This document shows, one piece after another, positions 35,259 to 46,598 of a stretch of 64,000 bases of DNA. The notes beneath the pieces are model-generated. The model ran no database searches. It was not told the origin of the DNA and worked only from the letters and a program-made list of their open reading frames with translations. The stretch spans positions 731,108-795,107 of the forward strand of contig MU130381.1 of assembly GCA_015039465.1 (NCBI GenBank). The letters run 5' to 3'. Positions within the stretch are counted from its first letter, which is position 1. Every line of letters begins with the position of its first letter. The position numbers were made by a program, and so were the translations under genes. This DNA is from Phlegmacium glaucopus. Lineage: Eukaryota > Basidiomycota > Agaricomycetes > Agaricales > Cortinariaceae.

Positions 35259-36712
35259 CGGAGGATACAAAACACCGATCGTTATTTGAAGACCCCATTA
35301 TACAGTTGTCCATTAAATATTTTAATGCAAACCAGGGGCCGCCAAGCTTCCTTCCTTCCAGGATCACTGGCATGCAAACTTGTGATGACTTGGCTTTTTC
35401 GCGCAACATTCTACAGGGTGAAGGTATCAAATCTAAACGTTGAACATTGAGTCAGCCGAGTACTTCATTCTTCTCAAGGCCGCTGTCAAAAAATAGCAAT
35501 GGGACTATTTCAGTCACATACAAAGTTTGCCGTTTTCTACAGCCCGAGTGCACAGCCCTAATTTCCACCCTCTTCCTCTCCCTCTCAACTCGGTGTCTCC
35601 GCGACGATTCCATCGTCGTCGCCGCCAAGCCTCAGCCTCAAGGAGTAAACTGAATGGCCGATCCCGGTCTCCTCAATTGAGGAGGTCTCCGAGTGTCAGG
35701 GCAGTGCCGCCGACGCGCTTGGGTTGCTGCAAGCTGACGGCACGCGTTCTCAACATTTTTGAGCTTTAGCATTTTAGACCCAATGTAGAAGCAGACATTG
35801 GGACCGCTCTGGTGCTATTTTCAGGCACAAATTTCCAAAAGCGGTGTAGCATTTCTCAGATAGCTGTAATAAAATCATACTACTTTACTGAAGTTTACAG
35901 TACATTTTTTATGCTGGCCTGCAGGGAAACTCGCTTCAATAATTATTGGAAGATACTCCGGCGGATAAAACACTAGAAATAGAAACTCTAACGAATAATT
36001 GGTTCGCGCGGAGCACGACTGCAACCAATTGTTAGGAAGAAGACCCCTGAAGAGAGACCCGGATCAACTTGAATGATCTTCATTTCATTGAAAATCGGAA
36101 CAGGTGGTCGTGGTCGCAAAAGGTCATGAGGCGCTGGGTCACCTACCCGCTATTACGTTCGCTGCCAGTGATCCCATTGTTTTTCTCTGGCCTCGTATCG
36201 AATTTCTTGTCTGGGCCTACCAAAAGATTATTATCTCTTAGTCCTACCTGGTCATCCCAATTACAAACCGCTCTTCATTCGATAGATTTACGCTAAACTT
36301 TCTTCCTCCGGGATCATACAGATTTATAATGCCTTCAGCTTGGCATTTTTCTAGCCCTACCCCCATGCAGGGTACATCCAAACACCTCCGACATTTGCGT
36401 AAATTTCACCAAATTACCGATTCAGTCTCATAATGCAGAGATTATTATACGTACTCATTTAGTCGATTCAGGCGGACCATGGTAAGCCGGCTATGCTTTT
36501 TTACTCAGATTCATTGACGTGTCCTCGCGGTATACCAGTCATGCAAGAAGCCTTAAAAGGCTCATTCCTTGGTTATCCTTTCCTCCAGATTCCTTACCTT
36601 CGTCGAGCATCGTAGGTTCCAGCCTCCCTTCATAAGTGATATGAACTGATTTTTTTGGCATGGATCATAGGTCTTGGTAGAAACCATAATAACAAAGACA
36701 TCCAAGTAAATC
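35259..36712. repeat. Repeat unit between secreted-protein copies 3 and 4
   Basis: Starts with the shared 3' flank of copy 3. 35910-36440 duplicates 33040-33540 (both contain ATAATTGGTTCGCGC and TTGTTAGGAAGAAGACCC), and 36440-36712 is the promoter cassette. The 35460-35900 part is unique, C-rich and without a recognisable gene. Confidence 0.6.
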
Positions 36713-36901
36713 ATGAAAGCTTTCATCGCCGTCATTATAACCTTTGCCTGCATTGCTGCCAGTGGTGCTGCCAATGTTCCACCAGCTCGGCGTACTAGCG
36801 AAGAGATAATATGTACTGCAGTCTGTCGTCCGATCAAGCCGGAGTGCCCAGCTGGTCAGAGTGCATCGGGCAGTGATGGGTGTTGGGGATGCTGCCAATA
36901 A
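36713..36901 (+). CDS. Small cysteine-rich secreted protein, copy 4
   Basis: Intronless, 62 residues: signal peptide MKAFIAVIITFACIAASGA, NVPPARR, then TSEEIIC. Six cysteines in C-x3-C-x6-C-x11-C-x2-CC spacing with loops TAV, RPIKPE and PAGQSASGSDG, ending GCWGCCQ. It has one extra residue after the dibasic site. This cassette is the closest match to the inverted one at 11160-11910, including 3' sequence to about 37330 that copies 2 and 3 lack, so the distant copy probably derives from this end of the cluster or the reverse. Confidence 0.78.
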   Translation: MKAFIAVIITFACIAASGAANVPPARRTSEEIICTAVCRPIKPECPAGQSASGSDGCWGCCQ

Positions 36902-37345
36902 ACAATTGACGGAGGATACAAGACACAGATCGTTATTTGAGGACCCCATTATACAGTTGTCCAATAAACATTTTAATGCAAACCAAGGCTCCAGGATCAT
37001 GTAAACTTGGGATGACTTGGTTTTCGTGTGACATTTTATAAGGTGAAAGTATCAAATGCAAACGTTGAACATTGAGTCAGCCGGGTACTTGCCAGCATAT
37101 AAGTCTATATTGCATTCTTCTCAATTTGTTTGAAGAGGCTCCAACACGCTTTGAGGGATGTTGGTGTCGCTGATCTGTAAATTTACCAGGTCTCACAGTC
37201 ATGTATCAAAGTATGCCGTGTACAGTGCTGGTATTTCAAGACCAATAGAGTTCCATTTCAGACGCATCTTACTTTTAATTTTTGCATATGCCTGCAGAAG
37301 GGCCAATCAGATAAAGATGTCGTTTAGTTGGAGTCGCTGAATGGA
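36902..37345 (+). repeat. 3' flank shared with the inverted cassette at 11 kb
   Basis: 37020-37330 matches the reverse complement of 11160-11450. No gene recognised. Confidence 0.6.
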
Positions 37346-37348
37346 AGT

Positions 37349-37640
37349 TGAAGGTCAGGTCTCAAAGTCGAAGGTCAGGTCAGTCACAGATCAGGTCAGT
37401 CACAGTCAAAGGTCAGGCAGTCAAAGTCAAAGGTCAGGTTAAAGTCGAAGTCAGGTCAGTCACAGTCAAAGGTCAGGTCAAAGTCAAAGTCAGGTCAGTC
37501 ACAGTCAAAGGTCAGGTCAAAGTCAAAGTCAGGTCAGTCACAGTCAAAGGTCAGATCAGTCACAGAGTCAAAGGTCAAAGCCGAAGGTCACAATTGAAGG
37601 TCAGATCAGTCACATGTCACATGTCAAATAGTCACTGACT
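37349..37640 (+). repeat. GGTCAGGTCAGTCACAG minisatellite
   Basis: A purine-rich tandem array built of GTCAAAG, GTCAGGT and CAGTCACA blocks. Near-perfect 39-bp units start at 37457, 37496 and 37535; flanking units are shorter (22-33 bp) or degenerate. The open frame through it (VKGQVKVKVRSVT repeats) follows from the 3n unit length and is not a supported gene. It ends about 100 bp before the dehydrogenase start. Confidence 0.9.
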
Positions 37641-37740
37641 TTAAATTCTCATCACGTGGCACCTACTATCGTATTTATTTATGTTATGTCACGGTATTGT
37701 TGAACAACGCATATTGTTCGCATTCATAGGCAGTTCACAA

Positions 37741-39112
37741 ATGTCAATCGCTCATGGAATTCGGAAGCTTGGTGTACTTGGTGCGGGCCAAATGGGAACG
37801 GGGATTGCACTGGTATCTGCACTACGGGCAAGAGTGCCAGTCCTTCTGTACGACCGATCAACTGAGCAAGTGACAAAAGGACTCTCACTCATGGATAAAC
37901 TCTTGGCGAAAGATGTTGCGAAAGGACGTCTGTCTAGCGAAGAAGCCAAAGAAGCTAGGGACAAGATTTCTGTGGTGGGACCAGAAGCTGGAATCAAAGG
38001 AATGAGAGAAGTTGATATGGTCATTGAGGTACATCTTTATATCTCATTTTAAGGACCGCTTCAGAGTTGGACTTCTCAAACCAGGCTGTTTCAGAGTCTC
38101 TATCGCTCAAGCAATCCATATTTTCATCATTTGCAGCTGAGTTAAAGCCCGAAGCTATTCTTGCCACAAACACAAGTTCCATCAGTATCACAAAAATCGC
38201 TGCTTCAGCAATTCCAGCTGGTGTAAATTCTGCAAGCCAAGAAGGCAAAAAGAGTGCAGGACGTGTCGTTGGTAAAGAGTATATATATATTAGCGATCCA
38301 TTATTCTTTAACGCGTGCAATTAGGATTGCATTTTTTCAATCCAGTACCTGTCATGGTGAGTAATTGCGTCAAAGTCCTTCAATAGAATCTGACAACGTG
38401 GATTAGAAATTAGTTGAACTCATTTCAGCGCTCCAAACATCTCAGCAGACCTTGGACAGAGCACGGTCGTTCGCCGTCGCATGTGGAAAAGGTCTGTAAA
38501 TACCTTGTCCGGGGAATCAGTTACTAAAATTTCCTCTTTCCGATACCTCTGGAAATAATAATTCCAGAGGTAACAGTTTCAAAGGATGTGCCGGGCTTCG
38601 TTTCCAACGCTTTGTTGATGCCATTCATCAATGAGGTAACACCCTATTTGAAGCATACTTTATACTATACTGAACATGATTTCTACTTCTCAGGCCATAA
38701 TGTGTTTAGAAAAGGTAATAATTGAGATATTACAAAAGTGCCTCTTACTGACTTTCTGTCAGGGAACTGCAACAAGAGAAGATATTGATACTACCCTGAA
38801 ACTTGGCATGAACCATCCTATGGGTCCCCTGCAACTTGGTAAGCTTGTTTATTCTCGCGTGAAGAATTCAAGATTGAGAAGCCCGTTCGTATCTAGCGGA
38901 TTTGTGCGTTCCTTATGATTTCTCTAAATTTTGGATCCAACTAAGGTATTATTAATAGCATCGGTCTTGACACTTGTCTGGCTATTCAGCAAACGTTATA
39001 CGAGGGAACTCGCGATTCGAAATACCGCCCGAGCATCCTTCTCGAACGAATGGTTGATGCTCAATGGTACGGAAGGAAAAACGGGAAAGGATTCTACGAG
39101 TATAACGACTGA
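37741..39112 (+). CDS. 3-hydroxyacyl-CoA dehydrogenase (short type)
   Basis: NAD-dependent dehydrogenase oxidising L-3-hydroxyacyl-CoA (such as 3-hydroxybutyryl-CoA). The N-terminal Rossmann motif is [13 protein letters not shown], followed by DMVIEAVSESL and [10 protein letters not shown]. The catalytic segment [17 protein letters not shown] contains the active-site His, and the C-terminal domain shows [36 protein letters not shown] and [12 protein letters not shown] near the end. Eight exons are joined by in-frame introns; the last intron acceptor (ATTAATAG) was chosen to restore [12 protein letters not shown]. Product about 300 residues, normal for the family. No clear peroxisomal targeting signal: the C-terminus is EYND. 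Downstream of the minisatellite. Confidence 0.92.
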
Positions 39113-39629
39113 TGAATAGTTAGTTGCCTCCACTGTTCGGGTAATACTATTTACCGCCGGTCAAAGGAGACTCATTCCCTACAATATTTGTTCATCTAAT
39201 GGACTCCAGCGCCCCTTTGCTTGTACTTGAGAGTGTAGACCTACATTTTCAAGATTCTGAGTCCTTATGAAAAGGTGATCGACTAACCATCGCCCACAAG
39301 ACTCTAGAGATATCTTCTTTAGAAAGTTTTACTAAAACTAGGGGTCGACTGGCGTCGACATGAATACCTTGCTGTATTTCTAAGGACTTTGAACTTAGTT
39401 CACACATTAACATTCTGCTGACGCTAGCCATTGCAATCAGACTAATATATATATAAAACCGAGACACTAAGAAGTTCTAATGGCATTGAAACTTTTGAAT
39501 ACAAATCAGTAGCTGCTTGATGCAGAAGTTGGCATCGACACGCCTACCAGAAAAGATCACTGAGATGTTTCTAATGCCATTGAAAGTTATGCATACGAAT
39601 CAGTAGCTATTCGATGGGCGAACTCACGC
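39113..39629. other. Intergenic
   Basis: No gene seen. Two similar short blocks, AATGGCATTGAAACTTTTGAAT... near 39479 and TAATGCCATTGAAAGTTATG... near 39572, each followed by ATCAGTAGCT, suggest a small local duplication. Confidence 0.4.
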
Positions 39630-40014
39630 CTACCATTTATTTTGTTTTTTCTTCTTCTTAAGCGGTCCTTCGAAAATCGAGGACTCTCCCTCGGTGGCGG
39701 TAGCGTCCGCAGGAAGATTTGAGCGCCACTGGTGAAGCACAAATCTATAACATTATGAGGTCAGCAACAATTATAACGGTTTTTATTTATTTATTTGGTA
39801 CATACTCGAGGTTTGGGTTAAGTTACTGGATTGGCCGGGTCGTCCAAATGCAAGGCCAGTGAAGCACAAATCTATAAAATTATGAGGTCAGCAACAATTA
39901 TAACAGTTTTTTTATTTTATTTGGTACATACTCGAGGTTTGGGTTAAGTTACCGGATTGGCCAGGTCGTCCAAACACAAGGCCAGCGTGTCCAGGCAAGC
40001 TGAGTACTAGCCAT
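39630..40014 (-). CDS. Small protein with a duplicated exon, unrecognised
   Basis: Three exons on the minus strand (40014-39953, 39871-39827, 39744-39630) joined by 81- and 82-bp introns give 73 residues; phases match at both junctions. Exon 1 ends WPCVWTTWPI-R and exon 2 is FVLHWPCIWTTRPI-Q, an evident copy of the exon 1 end. Exon 3 encodes FVLHQWRSNLPADATATEGE and ends in a lysine-rich GPLKKKKKQNKW. The 127-bp genomic tandem duplication supplies exon 2 plus an intron. Skipping exon 2 would also be in frame (58 residues). An upstream in-frame ATG at 40134 exists. Family not recognised; the frame agreement through three exons is the main support. Confidence 0.45.
39732..39985 (-). repeat. 127-bp tandem duplication (exon plus intron)
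   Basis: 39732-39858 and 39859-39985 are near-identical copies, both starting GTGAAGCACAAATCTATAA and ending CAAGGCCAG. Differences are a few substitutions and a small indel in the T-rich part. Confidence 0.92.
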
Positions 40015-41201
40015 ATTCGATTGGGGTCTGAGAATAGGGATGACGCGGTGATGAAGTCCAAGGCTTCGGCAGATGACAAATTGGATAAGATTTTTTTTTT
40101 TTGTTTTTTGGGTGAATTGGGCTGGGCATTGCATCGAGTGGTATGGTATTTTGCGCGAATGATTTCATCTACCCGAAATCTAAGTAAAGTCTTAGTGGGG
40201 ATGATCGGCGGATACATGGGAAGAGCAATCGAATGATGCAAAGATGTTGGCAAAGGAAGGAAGGGGAAGACGGCGCGAGAGCGAAAGACTGTGCACGACT
40301 TTGCGCATCGCCATGACTGTCGCAATTAGTTGCGAGTATGGAGAAACTGTACGGAGCGTGATGTTTGAACCGTTCGTGTCATGCGTAGGGTGTAGTGGTG
40401 GTCGCACTTGAAGCTTGAAGGAGGAAAGGGAACGGATCATTGTAGATGACTCGGTCAACTTTTATCGTGCGTTCCATCGCTCGTTTTGCAGGCCGGACGC
40501 TGAATATAGCTGGCGAACAGATTCTGGGGGGGGGAGCAAACAAGTACAAAAGGATGTTATCAACTTTTCGGTGTTTTTAAAACGTTGAGCCATGAACGAA
40601 ATCGTATTGTATTTGTTTATATTATCTCATGAAGGTGCAAAACAGCAAATGTGTAATTTACTCGATGTTTACCTTCTAGCCGCTGAGCCGCGCCCTTAGC
40701 TTTACATGTCTCACTCGTCTACATTATGACGTCTCTAGTCTCACATCTGCTTTATATGAGCTCACCTGGGTTTACCGTTGGTTGTGCTGGGTTTGTTATC
40801 TGCCCGGCAAAGCCCGAATGGCAGATAACATGGCAGGGAGATGGCTTTCGATCCTCGTCTCAGAGCCTCTGATCCTCTTTTGTCCCTTTTTTCTCCATGG
40901 ATCTGTAGGTAATGTACTTTAGAGTGTGTATCCCTCCTTAGAATGTCCAAATTCCACTCCAAGCTTGTTGTAAAGTTCGAGATGTTATCTGCCATAGGGG
41001 CATGTTATCTGCCACAGCCAATCAGGAAGTGACCTCGATTCTCACCACCTCACCAACGCGCGCTCTTTCCTCCTCCGCCTCTGCTCACATTTAGCTTCTC
41101 ACTTCTTAAAACTTATTTCTCCTTCCACTTTTTCTATATTCTTTCCCCTTTCCTGACTTCCTGACCAACGGCATTGACAACCGGCACAGCAGTGGACACT
41201 A
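40015..41201. other. Intergenic with GTTATCTGCC motif copies
   Basis: Contains upstream sequence of the small gene, then a segment with the 10-mer GTTATCTGCC at 40795, 40984 and 41004 and its reverse complement at 40820-40829. A minus-strand ORF at 40192-40458 has no recognised domain. The stretch just before 41200 is CT-rich and probably holds the promoter of the exonuclease gene. Confidence 0.55.
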
Positions 41202-44200
41202 ATGTTGTTAATGTCCGATGACACACCGCACATGATACATGTTCCCAAGAATAGGTCAGCTACCACCCAAGCCCCACGAGTGGCGCCAAACAGCACCCGT
41301 GAGTTTCCTTAGAGTAAATTTTTTAATCTCCTAACTTTTTAACTCTAGCTATCCTTGATAACGATGCTGGCGATGATGCTGACGACGAGCAGGAATTTGC
41401 CGATGAATTCACAGTGACACCTGCAATGCTGGAAGGGCTACTTGAGCTTGAGAGGAAATTCGGCCTATCTGAGTCTGCCACTGGTAAGAAATCTACTGAA
41501 CACGATGAAACCCCGATTAATAGAAAACTATAGGCCCATCTTCCGAATGTAGCCCAGAAGGTCCAACCAAACCTCAAACCCCCTCGCATACACCTCAGGA
41601 TATGCACCATTCTGCATCAAGCTTAGAACAACTGCGTGAGGCCTCCACATTCTCACAAATACGTAAGTTGGTCGGTCCAAAATCATAAATATGGGGTAAC
41701 AAATTTCAAAAAAGGCCCGTTTTTTAGTCAACGCGACTCCTTTGATGTGGGTGAAGAGACCGACTCAGATGATGGAGAACTGGATTCAGACAATGACGAG
41801 GATATCCCAGGCTTGCGAGATGTGGGTAGAACACGGGTAGAAGGTACAAAAGGTGTGTAATTGAAAGCCTTATCTGCTGTCCTGCCATCGCAGATTAACA
41901 AGTTCAATCTCCAGGCGCTTGGTTCAAGCAACCGAAATACATGCCTAATTGGCTGTATAGTTACTTTGGAGAGGTCGTGAAGCCCCTCATCACCACAAAA
42001 GAGAAGCGACATCTTTCTATGCCACCCTCATTCACCGACAATGGTACACTGTCTCCTCCAAGCTTTTGGATCTACCCACCTGAGCCAGCCATTCTTCTTT
42101 CACGGCGTCGCTTTGACCCGACACTCTTTTACCGTCCGCGAATTTTCCTCTGGCTGCCACATTTCTTAGTTAAGGATTTGTACTGCCCAACATGCAAGAC
42201 AGCCATTCTCGAAAAAAATGGTGCTCTCCCACCACGGCGCATCATCGACTTTCAGGATTGCTTCTATCTCATTTCATGGGCATATTACTGTCGCAAAGGC
42301 TGCAAATCACACTTCACAGGATGGGGCCATGCTATTATAAATTCCCTCCCTCCACATCTCCGCCTCGCCTTTCCTGCAATTCTTTCACATCGAAGCGGCA
42401 TCTCACACACTGTCATGACTCAACTTCGCGTCGGCAATCAACACAAAATGGGACCAAGTGGTGTCCGTTCACTTCTTCTCGAGATGCATACACTCCGGTT
42501 TAATACATTACATCTCCAATATGCTGAAGCTATTTTCGAGGTTGTCTCCGGTCGTGAAGCACAAGCCTCCAAGAATACGCTACATTCCTATATTTCAGCC
42601 AAATTTCCTGAGTTTGGTAACTTTAGTGACCATCAATGTTATGCTGGATTTGTCCCAGGCGAGCGCTACCTGGCTGAGATGATGAATAAAGCAATCGAGA
42701 GGGATGAGAATGATGCGAACCAACATACAGCTTGCCTTGCACCAGATCAGATTGCGATTGATGATTCGCATAAGGTGAGTTCCGAAATGACCTTATTTTA
42801 CCTGATCAATGTCTGAGATTTTGCCATAGGTGAATAAACATATTGCCAAAATTGATGGTGTCCCCATTTTCGGAGCACTGTGGACGTGCATGGATTCGCG
42901 GTACATCCGTGCTCAAGCACTAACACTAACGAAGGCCCATGATGAGCGCTTAGGCCCACTGTCTGCTATCGCTCACTCTGTCGATCTGTATGGTCATCCA
43001 AAACCACGTGTTGCATTTTCAGACGATCCTGTCAAGGTAAGGTTTATTTCAATATTAATGTCCAGGTTTAACGAGCATGCACAGGATAAGCAACTCCTCA
43101 AAACCGCTTTTCCATCACTTTTTGAGAATCTTACCCCCGTTGCTGCCGCTCATGGCCTCGACTCTCTCAATTTACTGTCTTCTACTCGTTTAATGGTCCT
43201 TGACACCCCAAGCCTTGTTGAGGGTGTCTTATCCTCACTACTCTCACCACTTGACCTCGATGAAAATATGTATTTGTGTGTTAGCTTGGATGCGGAGTGG
43301 AATGTCTCACGTCGAGTGGGTGTATCTATCATTCAGATTGCCCCTCATTCCAGACCTGATGATATATATATAATTCCTGTGCGTTAATTCTAATGTATTT
43401 ATTATAAAATCTAATGTAACATTTTAGGTACACAAATTTGGAGACAAGCTCCCAACATCTCTTGTTCGACTACTTGTCAGCAACCAAGTGTTCAAGATAG
43501 GATCCAATGTGAAAGGGGATCTTACCCGGCTTAAACATCAATTCGCGCAGCTCAAGTACCAAACATCTTTTAATTTCATTGATCTGAAGGAATACTGCAC
43601 ACGGCATGGTATTGTTCCTCGAAGGGCTCATGCTGGCCTGGATATTCTTCTTGAGAAGACGTGTGGAAAGTATTTGAGCAAGGATGAGAGCCTTCGGACA
43701 TGTGAAGACTGGGAAATGCATGAGCTTCGCTCAGATCTCCTTCAATATGCAGCTCTTGATGTCTTTGCTTCACGAGTTGTTTTTGAGAAGGCCTCTGAAC
43801 GTGCAGCCCCTGCTAAAGTTGATGATTTGACGCCTCCAGGAACACGAGTGGTGCTCCTTGTGCAGGAAGGTGGGATTCCTGCCGCATATGGGAAGATCTC
43901 CGACCTTCAGCCACCTTCATGGGGTGGAATTCGTGTGAAGGTCGCTAACAAAAATCGTGCATTGGTTCAGGTAGATTCATTGATTATCCCATCGGCTGCT
44001 GCTATTCTCCATCGCTTACCTACACGAGATCTGGGGAAGACAAAGACTGGCTCGCTAACGCTGAAACAACTACAAGATGCTTCAAATTCAACAATATTTC
44101 ACGTTGTAGTACCTATCTCACACCTCCAATTGGATACTAGAGACCTTGTGAGTTTTGGTTACTGGTGTTGAGACAACCTTTTAAACATCATCACAGAATG

Positions 44201-46598
44201 ACCGTGACACGGCCACAATAAACTTTGAATCTCCCAAAACCTTGGTTCCAGAGCCAGAGACCATAGTGCACCCTCCAGGTTGTCGTGATTCTCAACTTCA
44301 TGAGGATGACTCTGATGATACTTCATCCGAGTTTGAGAATGCTCAGAGCTCCGAAACCATCAAAGAGCATGAATCTAACTGCCTAAAAATGCTTGAGTCT
44401 CATTCCCAAGCAAATCTCAAAAGTCGTGGTGAGATTAGTTACATTTTCCCTATTTTAAAAGTACTGAACACCATATATTCTTAGGCAAAAAACGTCAATA
44501 TGATGAAATTACCACAACTCAATCTGGGCCAGAATCTCTTCGTCAAGTCATTGAGTTTCCAGGTGATGATGGAGATGAATACACCATGTTGAAAAAGGAC
44601 ATATTTCATGCCTTTCATATGCTTCCTATCCCTGTAAACCATGGCTCTCGCTCTGCCTTTCTGCGTGCACTCCGTGACCATGTGCTTCGTTGGGACCCTG
44701 TTGTGCGGTCCAATGTTGATAAAGCTTGCCGACGCCATTTCAATCTCACTTTTGATCAAATGCTTGCTCGAAACCCTCGATTTATTGCTGAACGCACACC
44801 ACGACACATCCCTTCCCCAAGTATACTAGTTGCCGCTATCGAGCATGTCTATCAAACATTTGAAAATGCAGTTGATGCAAAAACTGGGGCTCCACTATTC
44901 ACAGAACAGTTGCGGGTGAAAGCTGATGCTGTCCTGGAATTAGCCCGTGAAGGCTACCTCTCAGATGTCATTGGTGTTCCCATGTATGAAAAGGCTGGAG
45001 TTGATCGGTATGGCATGCAGAAGTGGAAGTGTCTTCGAGGAACCAATAATGTTGAAGGTGGGCCCCATGGAGATATTTACCGGAAATTTGGTGCGCTTAA
45101 TGGTATGTAAAATCACTTCTGGATAGTACCTGGCCAGTTTTTGATATTGCATATCTGTTCTAGCTGGGCCACGTCTCACAACAAATTGTCTGACTGATCA
45201 TCGGACGTGGTATAATTTGCAGGTGATTTATTGAATTAAACCTTGAAGCCTTATGTAAAGTCTAATTTAAATATTGAAGGCATTTGCGAAGCATGTCTTT
45301 GGCGTTGAATGGGATTATCACCACCACCTCGGAATGATAAATCGCACATCCTTCCTTTTGAACTATTTATCTGATGTCTTGGGTGGAGCCAAGTCATACT
45401 CTGAATGGATGAATGGTGACTTATATGAAAGGACAACCGAGCAGTTTGGTATATGTAAATTCCCAGGTAAGCACCTCTCCAAGACCTATCATGAACATTC
45501 TCAAATTAAGATGAACGACAGAGTCCTTGCGAACAAAGTTAGCTATGGAGCCATACACTGAATCTGCAGCGCAAACCTTCAACCTCAGTTCCAATGACAA
45601 TTGGCTACGTAAACGCCAAGGCCTTGCCCTTCCTGTGCTCCCTCCTACAACGCTTGAAGCCCGAAAGTATTTTTTCACCAAAATTCGTGAATTTTCAGAG
45701 GTTGCAACAGCTGACAAGAAGAAAAAAGTTAACTTCGAAGCTTTCACGCAGGAATGGAACCGCACAGCGGATGGAAAAGAAAGGTTTTACGTCACCTTTG
45801 AGGTCCTTTCAGCATATGCAAAGTCTTGGGAAAAGGCCAACAATGTACGTGCATCACAAGAACTTATCTCGGGTCAGTTACAGGAAGTCAAGAAAACAGC
45901 AGAGATATTTTTGGCTCCTGGAAAGCCCTTCCCATCGTACCTCACCTCGGAAGCAAATCAGATCCAACCATCGCGTGGCGTGATTGCAGTTGAGGAATCA
46001 GCAGCCCCACCCTCTCTATCCACGGAGCTTTCCCACTCATATCCAGCGTTGCATCCAACCCACTTTATTCACATCAATGCCAACTTGAACTCGAGGTGTC
46101 TTGGTGAGACATCATGTCCCTCAGACACTGAGAGACCATCTAAGTCATCAACACTGACTTTGACTGTGCCAACCGACACCAGTAACAGCCAGGCCCATAT
46201 CTTGCCAGCGCAAAGAGAGAATCTTAACATTGTAACGGTAACCCAAGCCACTCAAGCCCTGCCGCTACAAGAGCCTGAGCCTTGTAGTAATCCATCACAG
46301 TATGTGGTCAAAGTCTTTGATGTCTGAACTATCTAACAATTGCTACTGAAGTATCCAACAACTTACTGAAATTGTCGAGGACGAACGAAGCTCTAAACGT
46401 CGCCGCGTGGTCCCCGAAGAACAACGCAAGCGAACAACCATCCGTTCCTGTCGCCGTTGCCAAAAGACGATGTGTCCAGGGAATAGCGATATATTGAAAT
46501 GTCCAGAGCCGTGTACCGTTCCATGCAAGACATGCCTGCAGACAGAGGGGTGTCGTGGCATAGACAAGGGAAGGAAGTGTACATATATTGCGAAGTGA
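41202..46598 (+). CDS. DUF6729-type protein with DEDDy 3'-5' exonuclease domain and C-terminal Cys cluster
   Basis: Large multi-exon gene of about 1,500 codons, reading from MLLMSDDTPHM (41202; alternative ATG 41211) through some 15 in-frame short introns to TGA 46596-46598. An acidic N-terminus is followed by a DUF6729-like region with a zinc-type cluster (LYCPTCKTAIL, YYCRKGCKSHF). The RNase D/WRN-like exonuclease has all four acidic residues: SLDAEWN, IGSNVKGDLTRL and LLQYAALDVFAS. A third region (FHMLPIPVNHGSR; WKCLRGTNNVEGGPHGDIYRKFG; EWDYHHHLGMIN) resembles conserved extensions in these basidiomycete multicopy proteins. The C-terminus has a nuclear-type basic patch (SSKRRRVVPEEQRKRT) and a dense cysteine cluster (CRRCQKTMC ... 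CKTCLQTEGC). Intact, probably of transposon-associated origin. Confidence 0.8.

Noticed and set aside
37348..37638. 96-codon ORF through the minisatellite (VKGQ repeats)
   Set aside because: An artefact of repeat units with length divisible by three; no promoter or homologue.
37349..37640. CRISPR-like array of regularly spaced repeats
   Set aside because: Repeats are contiguous and partly degenerate with no unique spacers, and the genome is eukaryotic; it is a minisatellite.
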